Assembly (NCBI GenBank): GCA_036924285.1
Contig: JAYKYS010000001.1
Span: 7,899,501-7,963,500, forward strand
Length of the DNA: 64,000 nucleotides
Source: Asterella californica
Lineage: Eukaryota; Streptophyta; Marchantiopsida; Marchantiales; Aytoniaceae
Reading direction: 5' to 3'
Below are positions 21,701 through 34,927 of this stretch, one piece after another; within the stretch, counting starts at the first letter, position 1; every line of letters begins with the position of its first letter. The notes under the pieces are model-generated. The model was given only the letters and a program-made list of their open reading frames with translations, was not told the origin of the DNA and did not search any database. Made by a program: the position numbers and the translations under genes.

Positions 21701-24300
21701 ATGAATTCACTGTGAAGATAAGGAAAGCAAAACTTCATAAAACATTCATGCAGACCTCGCACAACATCAATGGTCATCATCACCCCCGCACGACATCAAT
21801 CAGTGATATGTATAGTTAACCTCGAGTAAAAGCTTCCTGCATCGCGGTACCTTCAGAAGAGGTGATCATCAAGCTTGACCATATGGGTCAATGGATAATC
21901 AACGCGCGAATGGGTGAAAATTCAAGAACCAAAGGGTGAAAGAATGCATGATGCAAGTGGGGAGCGGAGAAGGCCAACAGACACATCCTTACAAACTGAG
22001 TTCGGATGAATAGAAATTTCGCAAAATGATCCAGGAACAGCACCCAGCAACTGCTGGCACTCGCAACACAGTGAATTCACATTGTACATTTAGTTAGTGA
22101 AGGCCAACAGTCTCCCAAGAGATTATTACAACTGCAACCGTAGTCACAGTTATTAGAGACCAACAGTCATAGCAAACGCGGAACCATCTCCTCATCAAAG
22201 CCAACGAGTAGTTTTCTTACTTACCAACAGAACGATTCAGCCGGGGAAGTGGACTTGTACAATCGGCATAGTGTGCGCAAGGGAAGGAGAAAAAGTTTAC
22301 CATCTGTGGTTCACTTCACTTGTCTGACGATGGAACGCCGTTCCCTCTGGTTTCCTTGCCAGGGACACAGTGTGGAGGAATGGAGTGTGCCGATGGTGTG
22401 AGGGGAAACAATGACTAGACTTCTCCGCAGTTTTACACGTTCTGTTTCTCTCTCAAAGCTTGACCACGGAGAGCAGAGAGCGCGAGAGCGAGCGAGGAGG
22501 AAACGAGATTTTGATCCCTTGCGTTGAAAGTTGAAAGGGAAATGAAAAGGCGACATGTCTTAGTCTTAGTCCCAAAGTGTATGGAGGAGAGCGTGATTGA
22601 AGTCCTTCTCCTTGTTTGGATGTGTAACAGCCACATTCTTTGCTTAACCAAGAAAGGCAGATTGGATACGATAGACCTCAAAGAGTTTCGCTTGTCAGGA
22701 TCAAAGGGATGATGTTCGACTAAGTTAATCGACGTACAAACAAGTTATCACTGAAGCTTCATCCGTGGAACGTGCTCGTCAAAATGTAAAGAACAAACAT
22801 CCAAATAAAGAACTAAATCTACGCTTTGGGGAAAGAAGAAGGTTGGTAGTAGTACTCTACGGATGAACTCTCACGAATGTTGCCTTCGATCCATCGAATC
22901 AAGATGCGATCTACATTACTGGGAGTGGCACAAACTTCGTTCATTTGCCCAAGACACATCTTCATCCGCCCAATGCAAAATCTACAATGACAAAACGTCT
23001 ACCGTATCGATCAGAACGGAGGCAAGGACCGGACTACCAACGAAAGATAAGGATGAGGCATTCATGGAGTTCGTTACCGGTAAGTAAAAAAAGAAAGAAA
23101 CCAAAACCAAAACCAAGGGAGTTCAAACGTACCGTAGAACGAGATCGGATGGAATGACAGCAGACGAGGCAGCCAGAGCGAGCAGATCATACTGTGAATC
23201 TCAACCGAACAGACATCCGGAAACGGATCTAACTGAGGAACGAGAGGTCGGCATGAGGGGCGGCTAGGCGAGAAATTGTCGGAACGAAGTTTCTTGGATG
23301 GACAGTGAGAAGTGGAAGAAGAGGTAGCTGAGCCGAGTATGGTGGAGCGGGCCCGCTCCCCTCCTAGAGACTGGAAGCCAAAGAAAAGAGAAGCCCAGGG
23401 GAGTAAGGCCGAGGAAATGCTATCTGACCCGGCCGGGCCGGGGCCCACACGCTTCTTCTTCGAAGTTCCCTGAAAGTCATCGTGTCGTAGGGAGTGTTTC
23501 AGGTTTTGAAACTTTTTGTGACATGTCAGGAGACGGGAAGGAGCTCGGACGGTCCCGGCTGAACCCAATCCATCCCATGCTTTTGTCGCGATTTGATAGT
23601 CGAACCCGCTGCTGCTTTGGCATCCAAAAAGAAAAGACCTTCTGCCCAGCTTAAATCGCTAGTGGCCCGGGAGGATCCATCGAGGAAAGAGGCGAGGCGA
23701 AGAAGACAAAAAACCAGACTCTTTACTAGATTCAAATGCTTGCTAGTTGGAGATAATATTTAGTGGCGACCAACCAGCACCACTATCTCAGTGCAGCGCT
23801 GCTCCGCCTGGCCCCGCTAAAGTTGCTAAACACCAAACAAACACACCCAACTCACCTCACCTCACCTAGTCTTCATCCTCCACTTACATCCAACCCGACC
23901 CGAACTCTTTATCACTCCAAACAAATCTCGCTCCCATTCTCAGTCGGTTCTTTAATTTCAGGCGACCAAAGCGACGAAAACGTACATAGATAGACCGTTG
24001 ACTGATTATCCAACCACAACCCGTAGAAAAAACCGCGGCCAGAACTATGTACTGTAGCATACTGTTTGCAACTTCCGTCTCGCTTCGTTCTTTCTTGCCT
24101 GCGGGTAATAACAGTAAATGAAAGTGTGCCGCCGAAAGGGAAGGAAAGTAAACGGAAGTGGATGGAAGAGAGAAGGGAGGGACTGAGTTATGAATCAAAC
24201 GTATGGAAGGCGCCCTGGCGGGCTTCCGTTTGCTATCGCTGGCGGGCAAGCCTCCTGATGTACGCTGCTGCTAGAAAGCCGTCGCAAGCCAACAGAGTTA
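18708..24300. other. Intergenic, no supported gene
   Basis: No ORF here has a recognisable domain; the longest (164 codons, minus, 23568-23074) is compositionally odd and overlaps other frames. A CT-rich stretch at 18775-18815 looks like plant 5' leader sequence, but no CDS follows it. A 16-bp perfect palindrome lies at 23344-23359, and a GGGCCCAC box (TCP-type) at about 23449 could be promoter sequence. Confidence 0.4.
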
Positions 24301-24757
24301 GTACATTCCGTGCTCTATGAGGAGAGTGGTGGAGACATTCCAGGAAATTCCCCTCCCCTCTGTCCCTACCGCAGCTCTCAGCTGCCGCTCCTTCGTGAAT
24401 GATATGTAAACCCCTTGGAGGTCCAGATTGTAATCGGCATAGTAGACTGCACTCTCGTTCCGCTTCCTCCTCTTCCCTCTTCCGCCCGCCTCCCCTCCCG
24501 GCTCTCCGTTCACCCAGAGCACTGCGTTAGTCTTCATTCACCATCACATTCTCTGAGATAGATCTAGACCGCGCGGAGCCGCTCTGCATTCGCTCTCTCG
24601 GTCTTGACTCGAAGAGTCTAGGGTCCCCGAGTTGCTCCAGTATGTGCGTTCTTCCGTGAAGTCCCTTCCGTGCGTAATTTTGTACTTGCGAGGTTGAATC
24701 AGTATATTCTAGCACATTTTCTTTGATAATCGCTGAGCCTTCGAGCATTCATTCATC

Positions 24758-25477
24758 ATGAAGATGCCGAAGATGTTTCAGGGAAAGAAGTCCAGGGGAC
24801 AGGATGTGAGTCCTTCCTCCTCCATGGAGAAATCCTCGCCTTCTACTTCACCCCGAGGTAGCAAGAAAGTTTTGGAGACACAGCAATCTTGTCCGTCACC
24901 CACAACTACCAATCAGAGACCGCTGGTGCAGCAGATTTCGTCCCCTGCTACGGGAGTTGCTGTCTCGCCTCGGTCGGAAATTGAAGAGGTGGTTCCGAGG
25001 AAGAAGGTTCCTGCTGTCACACCCGAAGAATTCCATCAGAGGGAGCTCACAGAGGCGTTCAATCTCATCGATGTGAACGGTGACGGGAAAATTTCGGTTT
25101 CGGAGTTGGGAGTGATCCTTCGGTGCCTGGGGGAGAATCCTACTGATGAGGAGCTCCAGCTCATGGTTAAAGCTGTTGATGCCGACGGTGATGGGCAAAT
25201 TGATCTACATGAATTTATGGACTTGAACAAGATGACCGCCAGTGAGAGAGGTGGAGAAACTCGTACAGAAGAACTCAGGGCGGCCTTTCACGTCTTCGAT
25301 ATCGACAAGAATAATCAGATATCTGCTGAGGATCTCCACCTAGTGTTGAGGCGGCTGGGCGAGCAGAGCTTGACGATGGAGGAGTGTTGCCGCATGATCA
25401 GCAGCGTCGACTGCGACGGAGATGGGTTCGTAAATTTCGAGGAGTTTGAGAAGATGATGTCCACTCCCGTGTACTAA
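24758..25477 (+). CDS. Calmodulin-like protein, four EF-hands
   Basis: The single-exon ORF starts at ATG 24758 and encodes 239 aa. Residues 1-85 are a Ser/Pro/Lys-rich extension without a domain. Four EF-hand calcium loops follow: 105-116 (DVNGDGKISVSE), 141-152 (DADGDGQIDLHE), 181-192 (DIDKNNQISAED) and 218-229 (DCDGDGFVNFEE). Loops 1, 2 and 4 have complete ligands with Glu at position 12; loop 3 has Asp there, which usually lowers affinity or favours magnesium. The pairing is that of calmodulin, so the protein is inferred to be a calcium sensor acting on partner proteins. Calmodulin itself is about 149 aa; the extra N-terminus marks it as a plant CML. No transmembrane segment is visible. 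The upstream region is CT-rich without a clear TATA. Confidence 0.92.
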   Translation: MKMPKMFQGKKSRGQDVSPSSSMEKSSPSTSPRGSKKVLETQQSCPSPTTTNQRPLVQQISSPATGVAVSPRSEIEEVVPRKKVPAVTPEEFHQRELTEAFNLIDVNGDGKISVSELGVILRCLGENPTDEELQLMVKAVDADGDGQIDLHEFMDLNKMTASERGGETRTEELRAAFHVFDIDKNNQISAEDLHLVLRRLGEQSLTMEECCRMISSVDCDGDGFVNFEEFEKMMSTPVY

Positions 25478-26457
25478 ACCGCCGGCGTCTCCAGTCGATT
25501 TCACTGTAAATTACCGAGAATACATTTTTTGAACGAATCGTTCCGGATGATGTGTAGAAAAGAGGTCGGCGATAGTTGTCTGATCAAAAGGATATATACA
25601 AGGATTAAACTGAGTAGTGGATATCGTGACCAAGGCAAACAGTATTTAGTATGGACATCGCTTCCTGGGTTGGCTTTCACAATCTCATGTCGTCTTTGTC
25701 AGATGGTTAGTGCTAGTATAGCAAGAATTGACAGTCTTATCTGAAAAATTGAGGTGGGAAATAGCATACTGTGTTCAGTGCTCCATCAAAGTAGTTGTCC
25801 TGAAGGATTGTACAATGAAATTAATCCCGTGTTGGAATAACAGATCTATAAGAGCGTGGAACTTCAGCTCCATTACCGGCCCTGACTCTGTGTACAGTTT
25901 AGAAGCATCCAACGGCTATGATACTTACTGGTCAAGTCGGCTGATGCTGAACAGTCACCTTACACTAATAAAAGCACAGTTTACAGTGATGAAGCTCATC
26001 CCAAGTGGAATGGAGTGATGTGAGTTTTATGTTGTCTTTTTCTTACTTTTCTTACATTAGTTTGGAGTTCCGCTAGAGTTGCCGATGTTTTGCGGTACTT
26101 GTCGACCATGATTTTTATAAATATGGTTGATCTATTTTCCTATACTCTTAAGCCGGTGGGTGGAAATACTAGAAGTTGTGTGTACTCAACTCAGAGTGGA
26201 AATTTGAAGAAAGGAGAAAGGTACGTGCTTCTTCTCTATACCATTCTATTACTCTCCTGAGATGTAAGTGAACTAGAAGTTAGCAGATTTACGCAAAGTG
26301 GAAATATCTCTTGTGATCATTGGCAAATGGGAGGATATAAGATTTCATCTCTGAGCTATAAGCATACCACTCCTGGGAGCTATTAACAGTGAAAAAAGGC
26401 GGATGAAGGATGTAATGGATGATTAAGGAAAAATGGTAGTATATATGGTATGAAGTT
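25478..26457. other. 3' flank of the CML gene, no gene seen
   Basis: AATACATTTTTTGAA lies about 45 nt after the stop and could be 3' UTR sequence. No further coding sequence was recognised. Confidence 0.4.
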
Positions 26458-26727
26458 AATGCAAGATATAGAAGGTAGAATATGCAAACAGACTCTAACT
26501 TCAGGGAAATAGGTGAGAAGAAAGCAAGCCTATACTGTGTTGTACAACATAAACCTGAACGATAAGATACTTACGAAATTGTGTGAAAAGTAAATGCAAG
26601 ATATAGAAGGTAGAATATGGAAACAGACTTCAACTTCAGGGAAGCAGGTGAGTAAGCAAGCCTAATACTCTGTGTTGTAGAACACAGACCTGAATGATAA
26701 GATACTTATGGAATTGTTTGAAAAGGC
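26458..26727. repeat. Tandem duplication, ~135-bp units
   Basis: Two neighbouring units share AATGCAAGATATAGAAGG and later GATAAGATACTTA, with a period of about 135 bp and moderate divergence. No ORF spans it. Confidence 0.75.
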
Positions 26728-29700
26728 ACGTTGGTTGTTCACGCGGATCTTGTAAAAGGGTTGAGTATAGTTTGAAGTAGCTAAATCTTTTTCTACCCAG
26801 CTTCAAAATTCATTAAACTCCATCTCTAAAGGAGAACTGTATGTCTTATCTAATTTAAGAAGTTATCTTATCTACAGATTTAAGAGGTTAATTCGGATGT
26901 GTATGAACATTGTGCAATGTTCAGTTCTACTTCCGCTTGAAAGATCAGTTTGTAGAGGGATGTTAAACTATCCTTGATCAGTGTAGAAATCTCGAGAACA
27001 CACTTCTCATTAGTTAATCATTCGAACTAGACTGTGAACTACTTCCGTAGAAAAAGTTCTACAGTGACGAACAGCAGGAAACACAGGCACATAATAGTGA
27101 GGTAGATTCTTTCCTCGTGATGAGACGGTCCGAGTTCAGACGGCAAGCTCAAATTCTAGAGAGTCCATTGGAGCCCATTACAACTTTCAAGATATCTCTT
27201 GTAAGAGTCCACGAGCTCTTTAGTCAAGAAAATCTATGTCTCGATGAATCGAAACCTCCAAAGAATTTCCTCGAGTCTCAATGAATGGAAACCTCCAAAT
27301 TCTCTAGTTCCTGCTGGAGAGAACGCACTGGACTGGACACACAGATCGAGAAAAGCACACTGTAGCTCTGGTGGAGAACACGGCTGCTCATCCGGAAGGC
27401 AAGGGAAACAGATGCAGGGCTCGAACTCCCAGTATTTCTGAAGGTACGTTTAGGTTCAGCCCAATATCGGCTATACATTATTATATTGAGCAAATCATAG
27501 TCAAGTATGAGGATAATAAACGTGACGTGGGAGTTTACTATTTTAAGGACCCGCCTCTCTCAACTACCCGCACGGAGCATCCGTACCTCATCAGATGGCG
27601 GTAGCCGGAGAGAAGAAGAGAACAACTTGTGGGCCCAACTAAACCCAAAGTTAATCAATAAGCTAACGACCATCTTGGTCATTGTCAGACCCCCTTGAAA
27701 CCGTGCAAATCATTTACTGTAGCTATACCAATACCTCTACTTCCTTCTCTGGAGTGTTCGTTCGTTTTGAGAGTCTATAGAAGAGGAGAAACCAGAACCC
27801 ACTCTCCATCAGCTTTGCCGCAGTGTTCGGGTAACCGGTACCGGAGTCCTAGAAGATGAACCGGGCGTTTCTCGAGGAAGGAGGGTTGAAGTTATAGTCG
27901 GCAAAAGTAACACAACAACCGGCAAAAGCTACAGTAGCAGATACTGGCAAATTATCAGTCAGTTTTTGGAAACGCAAACAGATCGGCATAAACCGGTTCT
28001 ACTTATTACCTACGGGGCCTGTCTCTGGAGATCTCTCTAGAGCTGGCCTGCACAACTTGCAAAGCAAAACCTTCATGAAAGAAGTCCTGTGGATCAATGA
28101 ATGGACGGAAGGATTTTGAAGTGGTGGCCAGTTGATCGGCCTTTCCTTTGACAGTCGAAGTGACCTTTGCAAATAAATGCTCGTGGCATATAATTGGAGG
28201 AAGAACTTTTGGCCGCCAAATATAGCTAGATCGTCTTTGGTGATCCACGGACCTCATGGATCTCAAGTCCCCAGGGCTGGCGACGCCTGGCTAATTAGTT
28301 ATGGTATAGGGTTCTAAAGTACAACTACTACCTCCGTCAAAACAAAGACCACCATCCATACCAGTGCTCCGCAGAGAACACCACAACAAACGAGAAGAAC
28401 AATGAACAGATGGAATCATGGAAGACACGCCTGCTCAAGTTAGTTAGATAGTTCTACCAAGACATCCACAAACTAAAGGCAGTAGCGGAAGTAGTAGTGA
28501 TGACCAAAATTCCTCTAGTGATTGCTAATTTTTTTATTCTCTGCTCTTGGATCCAGTAGAGCAATAGACAGAGCTGTTGCTTTGGGTTCCATGGCATCTT
28601 TTCAGTCTCGCATAATTTCCTCTTGTATGCACTCGATTGATTTCGCATCCCAACAGGACGGTACATACGCTTCGTAATGAGTATTCTGCACCTTACGCAC
28701 GTCCAAACAGACCCGTTCCTCCCTACTCTGCCATGTTGTACAATGGACCAGAAGACAGGAGCGAGAAGAAGGAGGAGGATAGTGCGCGCAATGACAGTGC
28801 GTAGACAGGTATCATTTAAGAGGAGGTGACAGTCAGCACCGGAGAGTAATAGATAGATCTGAATAGGTTCAGTTCGGTAACTCGGTTCGTTCGAAGCTCA
28901 GCCGCCATGCGCTGGATGCCGTCTAGTCCTGGGTTTGGCTTGGCATCAATGGAAAGGAATCTACTGTTAGCTCGTTACGTATGACTAAGCAGCCCGTGTG
29001 AGGAATAACAATATCTTTCCGCCAGATATGGTGCGCGCTTCTTCTGCAGTGCTAGAACTCTAGTGTCATAAGTTTCCCTCCATCTGAACGGACCACTACC
29101 TTAATTCATTCGACATCGTCTCCTCTCCATGGCCAGGCCAGGTGTTTACAACAGTCAGTAGCCAGTACCGTAGCAGAAGTGGTGTTCGGTGTGGGTGTTC
29201 GGTGTGGGTGAGGATGTTTGGCGAATGTTTCAGTACAGTAGTCAACAAGGGAGCCACTACGGTACTCCATCCACTGCCAATGGTTCCTCCATGGAGACGC
29301 GCTTTTCCTTTCTCTTGGAGCCACCGTACGGACGAACGCGCTTTTGCTTTGTATACAACATGCCGCTTGTGCGTCTCCGACTGTCCAAAACACCTTTCCT
29401 TCTGTTCAGGCCTTGGCGGACCCTACGAGAGGTCTAACGCTCTTGTTGATGGGAGACAAGGATCCTCACGGTTCCTGGACACTCCTACCCAGTTTTCATC
29501 GTGACAGGAGTCAGGATGACATGTATCTCGTGCACGGTATTTATATTCCGCCACTGAACTGTAAAGAATTGTAGTGACGCGCAATGCTCTATGGATACTT
29601 GGGTGCAGCAAGTTCCTTCGCCCTGAGCTGAGGAATAAAGTTCTCAGGTGATTCAAAGACATCCACTACTGCGGCAGTCCATGCAATGCTCTATGGATAT

Positions 29701-32546
29701 TTATCTGTTGGTTGGTTCTGCGGACGGTTCCAGAGAAAAGGCGACCATACCAACCGACTGACGTGCAGTAGTTGCTCGAGACATTGATGGTAGGAGGTGA
29801 TTCCTGAAGTGAGGCCACTCTCTTTCACTTTCTTTTTCCTATATGCTTTGGTTTTCGTGTAGACCAAGTGAAGCAGGAGCCAGTCTCGCTCGGTGTCAGT
29901 CGGACTACACCCGATTCATGGAAGCTGAACTGAATCGGCCTTGTTTACATTTTGGTTACACGAGACGAGCAGCCAGCAGCAGCGAACAAGACTGCCTCCT
30001 GGAAGATGTGGAACCCAGACACTTCTCCATAACCACGTTGATTACTGCAACCGCGTTTTCAGCTCAGTACTATCGAATCGATGCTTTAACCAGGCTTCTC
30101 GTTTGGAGCATGATTTGCTGTTCTGCTTGAAGGAATGTCGAAAATCATACTAATTGAACACTATTTGATGAGTAATAAAGTGGGTTCCGGAGATGGATGG
30201 GTAGGGCGACAGATCCGAGGGGTGCAGAACCATTTGAATTTCCATCGAAAGGAGAGTTAGTAAGTATCCAAAATCGAAGTTCACTTGCTGCACTGACTCA
30301 ATCTGGCCCTCAGCCTGGCATATACTGATCTGGGGTTCAACCAGGTGTTGGCTAGGGCTGGCTTGTGAAGATTACGCGGTCGGGTGGTGAACCCCGACTT
30401 GCTGGTTGTCATGGGCAACCCGGGTACCTGCGAGCGGTGTGCTGCTGGGGATGATGCAATCCGTGTAAGAGCCCAAAGCTCAACGACGAAAACAGCTCCT
30501 ATAAACAAATCGAACAAAACACTAACTCAGATTGATTGGTGTAGGCGCGTCACGCGTATGAATCCATGCCATGATATCATTGGAATGGCTCCACCTAAAA
30601 CCATGTGCACGTCTATCTCATCTCACTTCTTGCGAACCAGAACCGAGGAGAAAAAAAGAGAGCGAAGGCTGAGAATGCTCAGAATGAGATGACGACAAGT
30701 GCTGAACTGAAATGCCTCCAGAGTTTTGCGTCTCTAAGAGTAGGGAATGGCTGTTGAAATTCCAACATCTAGAAAGGAAGGACGGAGGTAAAACTCCCCT
30801 TCTGAGCTGATCAAGTTCGGAATCAAGTGATTTCTTCTTGTGGCCTGGATACGAGGACAGAGTAGCCGTCCAGAACCCATACCAGACTACCAGACAGTTG
30901 TTCATACAAGAACCCACTCTGACTGCTGTATATATTATTATTATTCTGAAGATTTACAGCAAAGACGTCCTTAGTTCATCAGTCTGCATCTTGTAACAGT
31001 TGAGAGTGTATAACTTATCATGAACATGGGCACTGGTGCAGCAGGAGCAGAGGAAGAGGAACGGTAATATGGTCCGAGCGTTCTCTAAATTACACAATTC
31101 AGGTAAACAATTCAAGTCAAGAAACTCCGCGTCAAAGCATCCAGGGAGCTTGTGTACGTAGAAGTCGGAGACTAAAAATCTGCGCGTGATCGTGGAAATA
31201 CCTGAGACATTACATCATCCGTATGTGTCGATCATGATCAGAGGAGCTTAGAAAAATTACTATCTCCCCTTTCATCTTTATCTTCATTCTAAGACTTGTA
31301 AAGTTGGATGTGGATGCATCTTTGTCCCACACCGTCGGTAATTCTATAATCCACGAGTGTTGTTGACCAGGAAGATAGAAAGGGTGCCAGTGGATGGATT
31401 GTACAGCACCTCAAGCCCACACCATACGCTGCGCGTTGCTTTTGCTGCTAAGTCTAAAGGGGCTTTGGCGTTTCCGGAACGAACATCGCTGGAGAATCTC
31501 ACCGCGGGGTTTCTCAGCTTCCTCGTTACTTCCTCGTACCTATCTGATCGGGGGCACCTTTTCTCGAGCTCGTTCGTCGCAGCTTCTCTCTGGCTTGCTC
31601 CAGTGAACAGTCCAATTTCAACAATAACTTACACCGCAGGAAGTGAACAGTAATCAAAAAAATAATTGCAGCAATTCTTTCTTTGTCAAAGCTGATGAGT
31701 AGGGTTCCAATAAGTGAGGGTCAGCTCTTGACTTCGTAAGAAAGGGGGCTGAATCTGAACGCTGAACCATAATGCCATGGCCAGCAATCACGTGGCCCAC
31801 TCACTACAGAATTAAAGCCATCATGAGTTTGTAAGCAATTTCGCCTTGAATCTAATCTCGAATACGAGTCGGTGATTAGTCAGTACCTTCTTCGCTACTT
31901 CAACGCTCGGGGAAGTACGTGCATGAACTTTGATTCCAGGGAAATATAGTCCCCTTTTTTGTATCCCAAGTGGGGCCCAGGCTCGAAGTGGAGAACTATG
32001 GACGATTGCAGCTTTCGCTGATGGTCATGAATAGATGCACGATAACAACTTTAGAATCAGATTAAACTAAACCACTCTGAAGACTAATGATTGCCTTGCC
32101 AGTGCTGTTGTTACTAGTAACAACAGTCCATAACTAAACTAGTAACTTCATGATCAACGAGTGAATGACCGTAAAATTTGAAAAACAACTTCTCTCCGAA
32201 CCACAGATTCTTACAGAAGGTTAAGGACCTCTTGGATTCTGCCGTAGTCTCTTTCATGCAAGAAGAACGTTAACCAAGGAGGAGCAGTTCTAAACCAACG
32301 CTCCGGTAAGAGCATTTATTTCCTCAAGTGAGATGTTCTAAGTCTACAAAGGCAGAACACTCGGTGAAAAGAGAAAATCAATCGAAGATAGATTAATATC
32401 TGGCCTAGAAAGGGAAGTATAGCTGGTCTCGTTGAAACCATGAATGATCTGCTCAAGAAGAGTTGTAGCTAGACAGCCCTTGAAAATATATATATACAGT
32501 AGCTTGTAGGCTTGCATATTACAGCTAGCAAGCCCACAAGCTCCTT
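26728..32546. other. Intergenic, no supported gene
   Basis: No ORF in this 5.8-kb stretch shows a domain. An 86-codon minus frame at 28266-28006 has plausible composition but no support. Small tandem repeats occur at 27241-27300 (38-bp period, GAAACCTCCAA) and at about 29180-29212 (a doubled GTGTTCGGTGTGGG). GCAATGCTCTATGGATA recurs about 100 bp apart near 29581 and 29681. Confidence 0.4.
32105..32126. repeat. 22-nt perfect palindrome
   Basis: The left arm CTGTTGTTACT is followed directly by its exact reverse complement with no spacer. It is isolated in intergenic sequence. Confidence 0.85.
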
Positions 32547-32712
32547 CATGCAACAACAGGACAAAGGCTTATTAGGCAATAGATTCCATAGATCTAGATC
32601 TGGATCGATCGAAATCTCGGTTCTATGATCATGCAACAACAGGACAAAGGCTTATTAGGCAATAGATTCCATAGATCCAGATCTGAATCGATAGAAACCT
32701 CGGTTCTATGAG
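32547..32712. repeat. 83-bp tandem duplication
   Basis: CATGCAACAACAGGACAAAG starts units at 32547 and 32630. The two units are nearly identical over 83 bp with a handful of substitutions, so the duplication is recent. Confidence 0.95.
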
Positions 32713-33402
32713 CAGACAAGATCATCATCGTGTTCATTGCATGGCTAAAACACGGTTAATCCCACTACAAGGTTGACAAAGTGATACCGTCCTATAGAAC
32801 TGAAACAGCCTAGCCTGTGTCCCTGTTGGAACCAATTTATCTCGATTCCACAAATTAAATGCGGGAGAAACACTCGAGAAAACGATTTTCCTGGCCCCCT
32901 CCTTCCGCAGCCCTTAGCTCTGGTACACTCGAGCTAATTTTGTGAAGGTGTTCAGTCAAAGATGTCCTTTGGGTCATAGAGCTTGGAAGCTTGATGGTCA
33001 GACGATTTTCTCGTAGGATAATGCTCGTAGTCATAAATGTCAGTGAAAATGTGACTCCAGCGCCTGATGTTCTAGGCATCGCGCCTCATGTAGTGACGCC
33101 CAAGGGAGCTTGTCGCATTAATGATCTGCAGCCTCTATGATTTTTAATCATACCCAGAGATAGGCCAAGATATCCACAATGCTCAGAGCTCCATGGAACA
33201 CTCGAGGGGTACAGAGTTCTCTAGCTAGATCACTGCAGTCATGATCAGACTACTAAGGAATATCCTCACAAACCCTAGCGTGAAACGATGTTAAAGAAGG
33301 ACGATCGATATCCTGGATTGAGGAAGGGATTATGAACAGACTCTAGAGAAGTTTCCCGGAAGAGCCGTAGAGTTCAGGAAAGGATTCAGCGGAGCTGAAT
33401 CT
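32713..33402. other. Intergenic, no gene seen
   Basis: Only short domain-free frames on both strands. Confidence 0.4.
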
Positions 33403-33539
33403 AAACACGTAAACTCGCACCATGGCTTTATTCAAAGCCATGCATATGCTGCGAGTTTACATGTTTACATACTATTGTACATGTGCTGTCTTCCTTGTAT
33501 GTTTTCCGAATATTAGGAACATACAAGGAAGACAACACA
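33403..33539. repeat. Two adjacent hairpins
   Basis: First hairpin: arms CATGGCTTT (33421) and AAAGCCATG (33434) with a 4-nt loop, extended outward after a bulge by GTAAACTCGCA and its complement. Second hairpin: 22-nt arms at 33482-33503 and 33518-33539 with one mismatch and a 14-nt loop. Both lie in intergenic sequence about 1.4 kb before the RING fragment. Confidence 0.85.
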
Positions 33540-34927
33540 ATAGATGTTTCAGTACCCACTCCTCAAACTAAAATTGTATACGCACAGGAACAAGGTCTTC
33601 AGTCAGGAAGTAGGGAAATTCTCTTGCGAGAATAATCATCGACCGGCAGGGCAATTGTGGATGTACATGAAGCAAGTTACATTAATATGGGTCGATCGGA
33701 GCGGGCTGTATTCTTGTTTCCTCGCGCAGCCCTCTTACGCTTTGAGCCCTTGTTATTCTAGAGCAACAACAAATGCAATATACTATATATACTACGCAAC
33801 CCATACTGGCCACACACTTCCGGACTGAAATTCTTAACTTCTGGTCAGAGTCTTGTAACCGATGAAGGCAAGCTTAAGCACCTCAGAAAACGGAAGCAAA
33901 TTAAACAGCTGTACCTCATGTCAGTCACGGAAACTCCACTTCCGGAATTTCGTTTTCGTGACGGATCGGAACTAGAAGCCTGTATAGCGTAGAGCAAGAA
34001 ACAAGCCTCAGACGACGGTGACAATCTCCCAGAGATCCAGAGGAACGTCACAACAACCGCCCAACGAAGTTTCTGCACTCCTGCAGTACTACCGAACACA
34101 CATTTATAAGTAGTATGCAACCTGCCCATCCAGGAATAAGAAGTCAGTAGTGGTTCTTTCTCGAGAAGAGCGATAGAGCCACAGTGGCTCTACCGCTCTT
34201 CTCGAGAACGAACCGAACATCCTGCCACAAGCTGGAAGGGTTCTTAGGCAGTGCAATGGATGGTGATAGACTCCTCCACCAGAGTCACACTTATACCTAC
34301 CTACCTTTGGGCCATGTACAAAATATATAGAGAGTTATATATATAGAGGCGGTATATATATACCGGCCTCGTATATGTTTCCACCGCGCACCTGGCTTTT
34401 ACTTAGGAAGGGAGCGATTCTTTCAGCCCGCGTCGCAATTGTTGCGTTCTTGCGGAATGGACAGTACTAGTGCTGCTACTTCTGACCTCCTGTTCCACTT
34501 GTTAGCTTCCAGTCTCTGTTTTGGTTCGAATTTTCCTCGAGTCCATAGATTTGTGTTTTGTTGTCTGAAGATTTCCTTCTCTGGAAATTCCCAGGCTGCC
34601 TCCAGCTTGAACTGACGCCAGGATGACCTACATAAAAGTAGGACAGGGGGAATACGGGAGTAAAGCGCAAAGCTCCTGCAAAGCAAGCAAAGGGTCAACC
34701 AGAAGCGGTCAGTATTCGACTCGTGCATACGACTTGATTCTCATTTCGTCATGTTAACAAGTTAGAAGTTTTCACCCGAGAAGCTTAAACGCTGAAAGTA
34801 GCAAGCTATAGTTTGTTATGGTCGATTGTGGACATGGTATGAATATACAGACGATAATCCAGTTCTACAGATACGCACTTAACGGTTATGGACGAACCCC
34901 AACAAGACACAAAACCATCAGTAAAAG
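33540..34927. other. Intergenic, with one hairpin; no gene seen
   Basis: No supported CDS. Contains the 51-nt palindrome listed separately and a run of TATATA-rich sequence at 34318-34375. Confidence 0.4.
34158..34208. repeat. 51-nt near-perfect palindrome
   Basis: Two 25-nt arms around a single central A at 34183 are reverse complements with one mismatch. The arms contain CTCGAGAAGAGCG. This is the longest hairpin in the window. Confidence 0.9.

Noticed and set aside
23074..23568. 164-codon minus-strand ORF
   Set aside because: Skewed composition, no domain, overlaps other frames, no promoter or intron evidence.
28006..28266. 86-codon minus-strand ORF with exon-like composition
   Set aside because: No recognised domain, no splice partners identified.
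34515..34540. GGTTCGAAT-like tRNA B-box
   Set aside because: No A-box at proper distance and no cloverleaf can be drawn.
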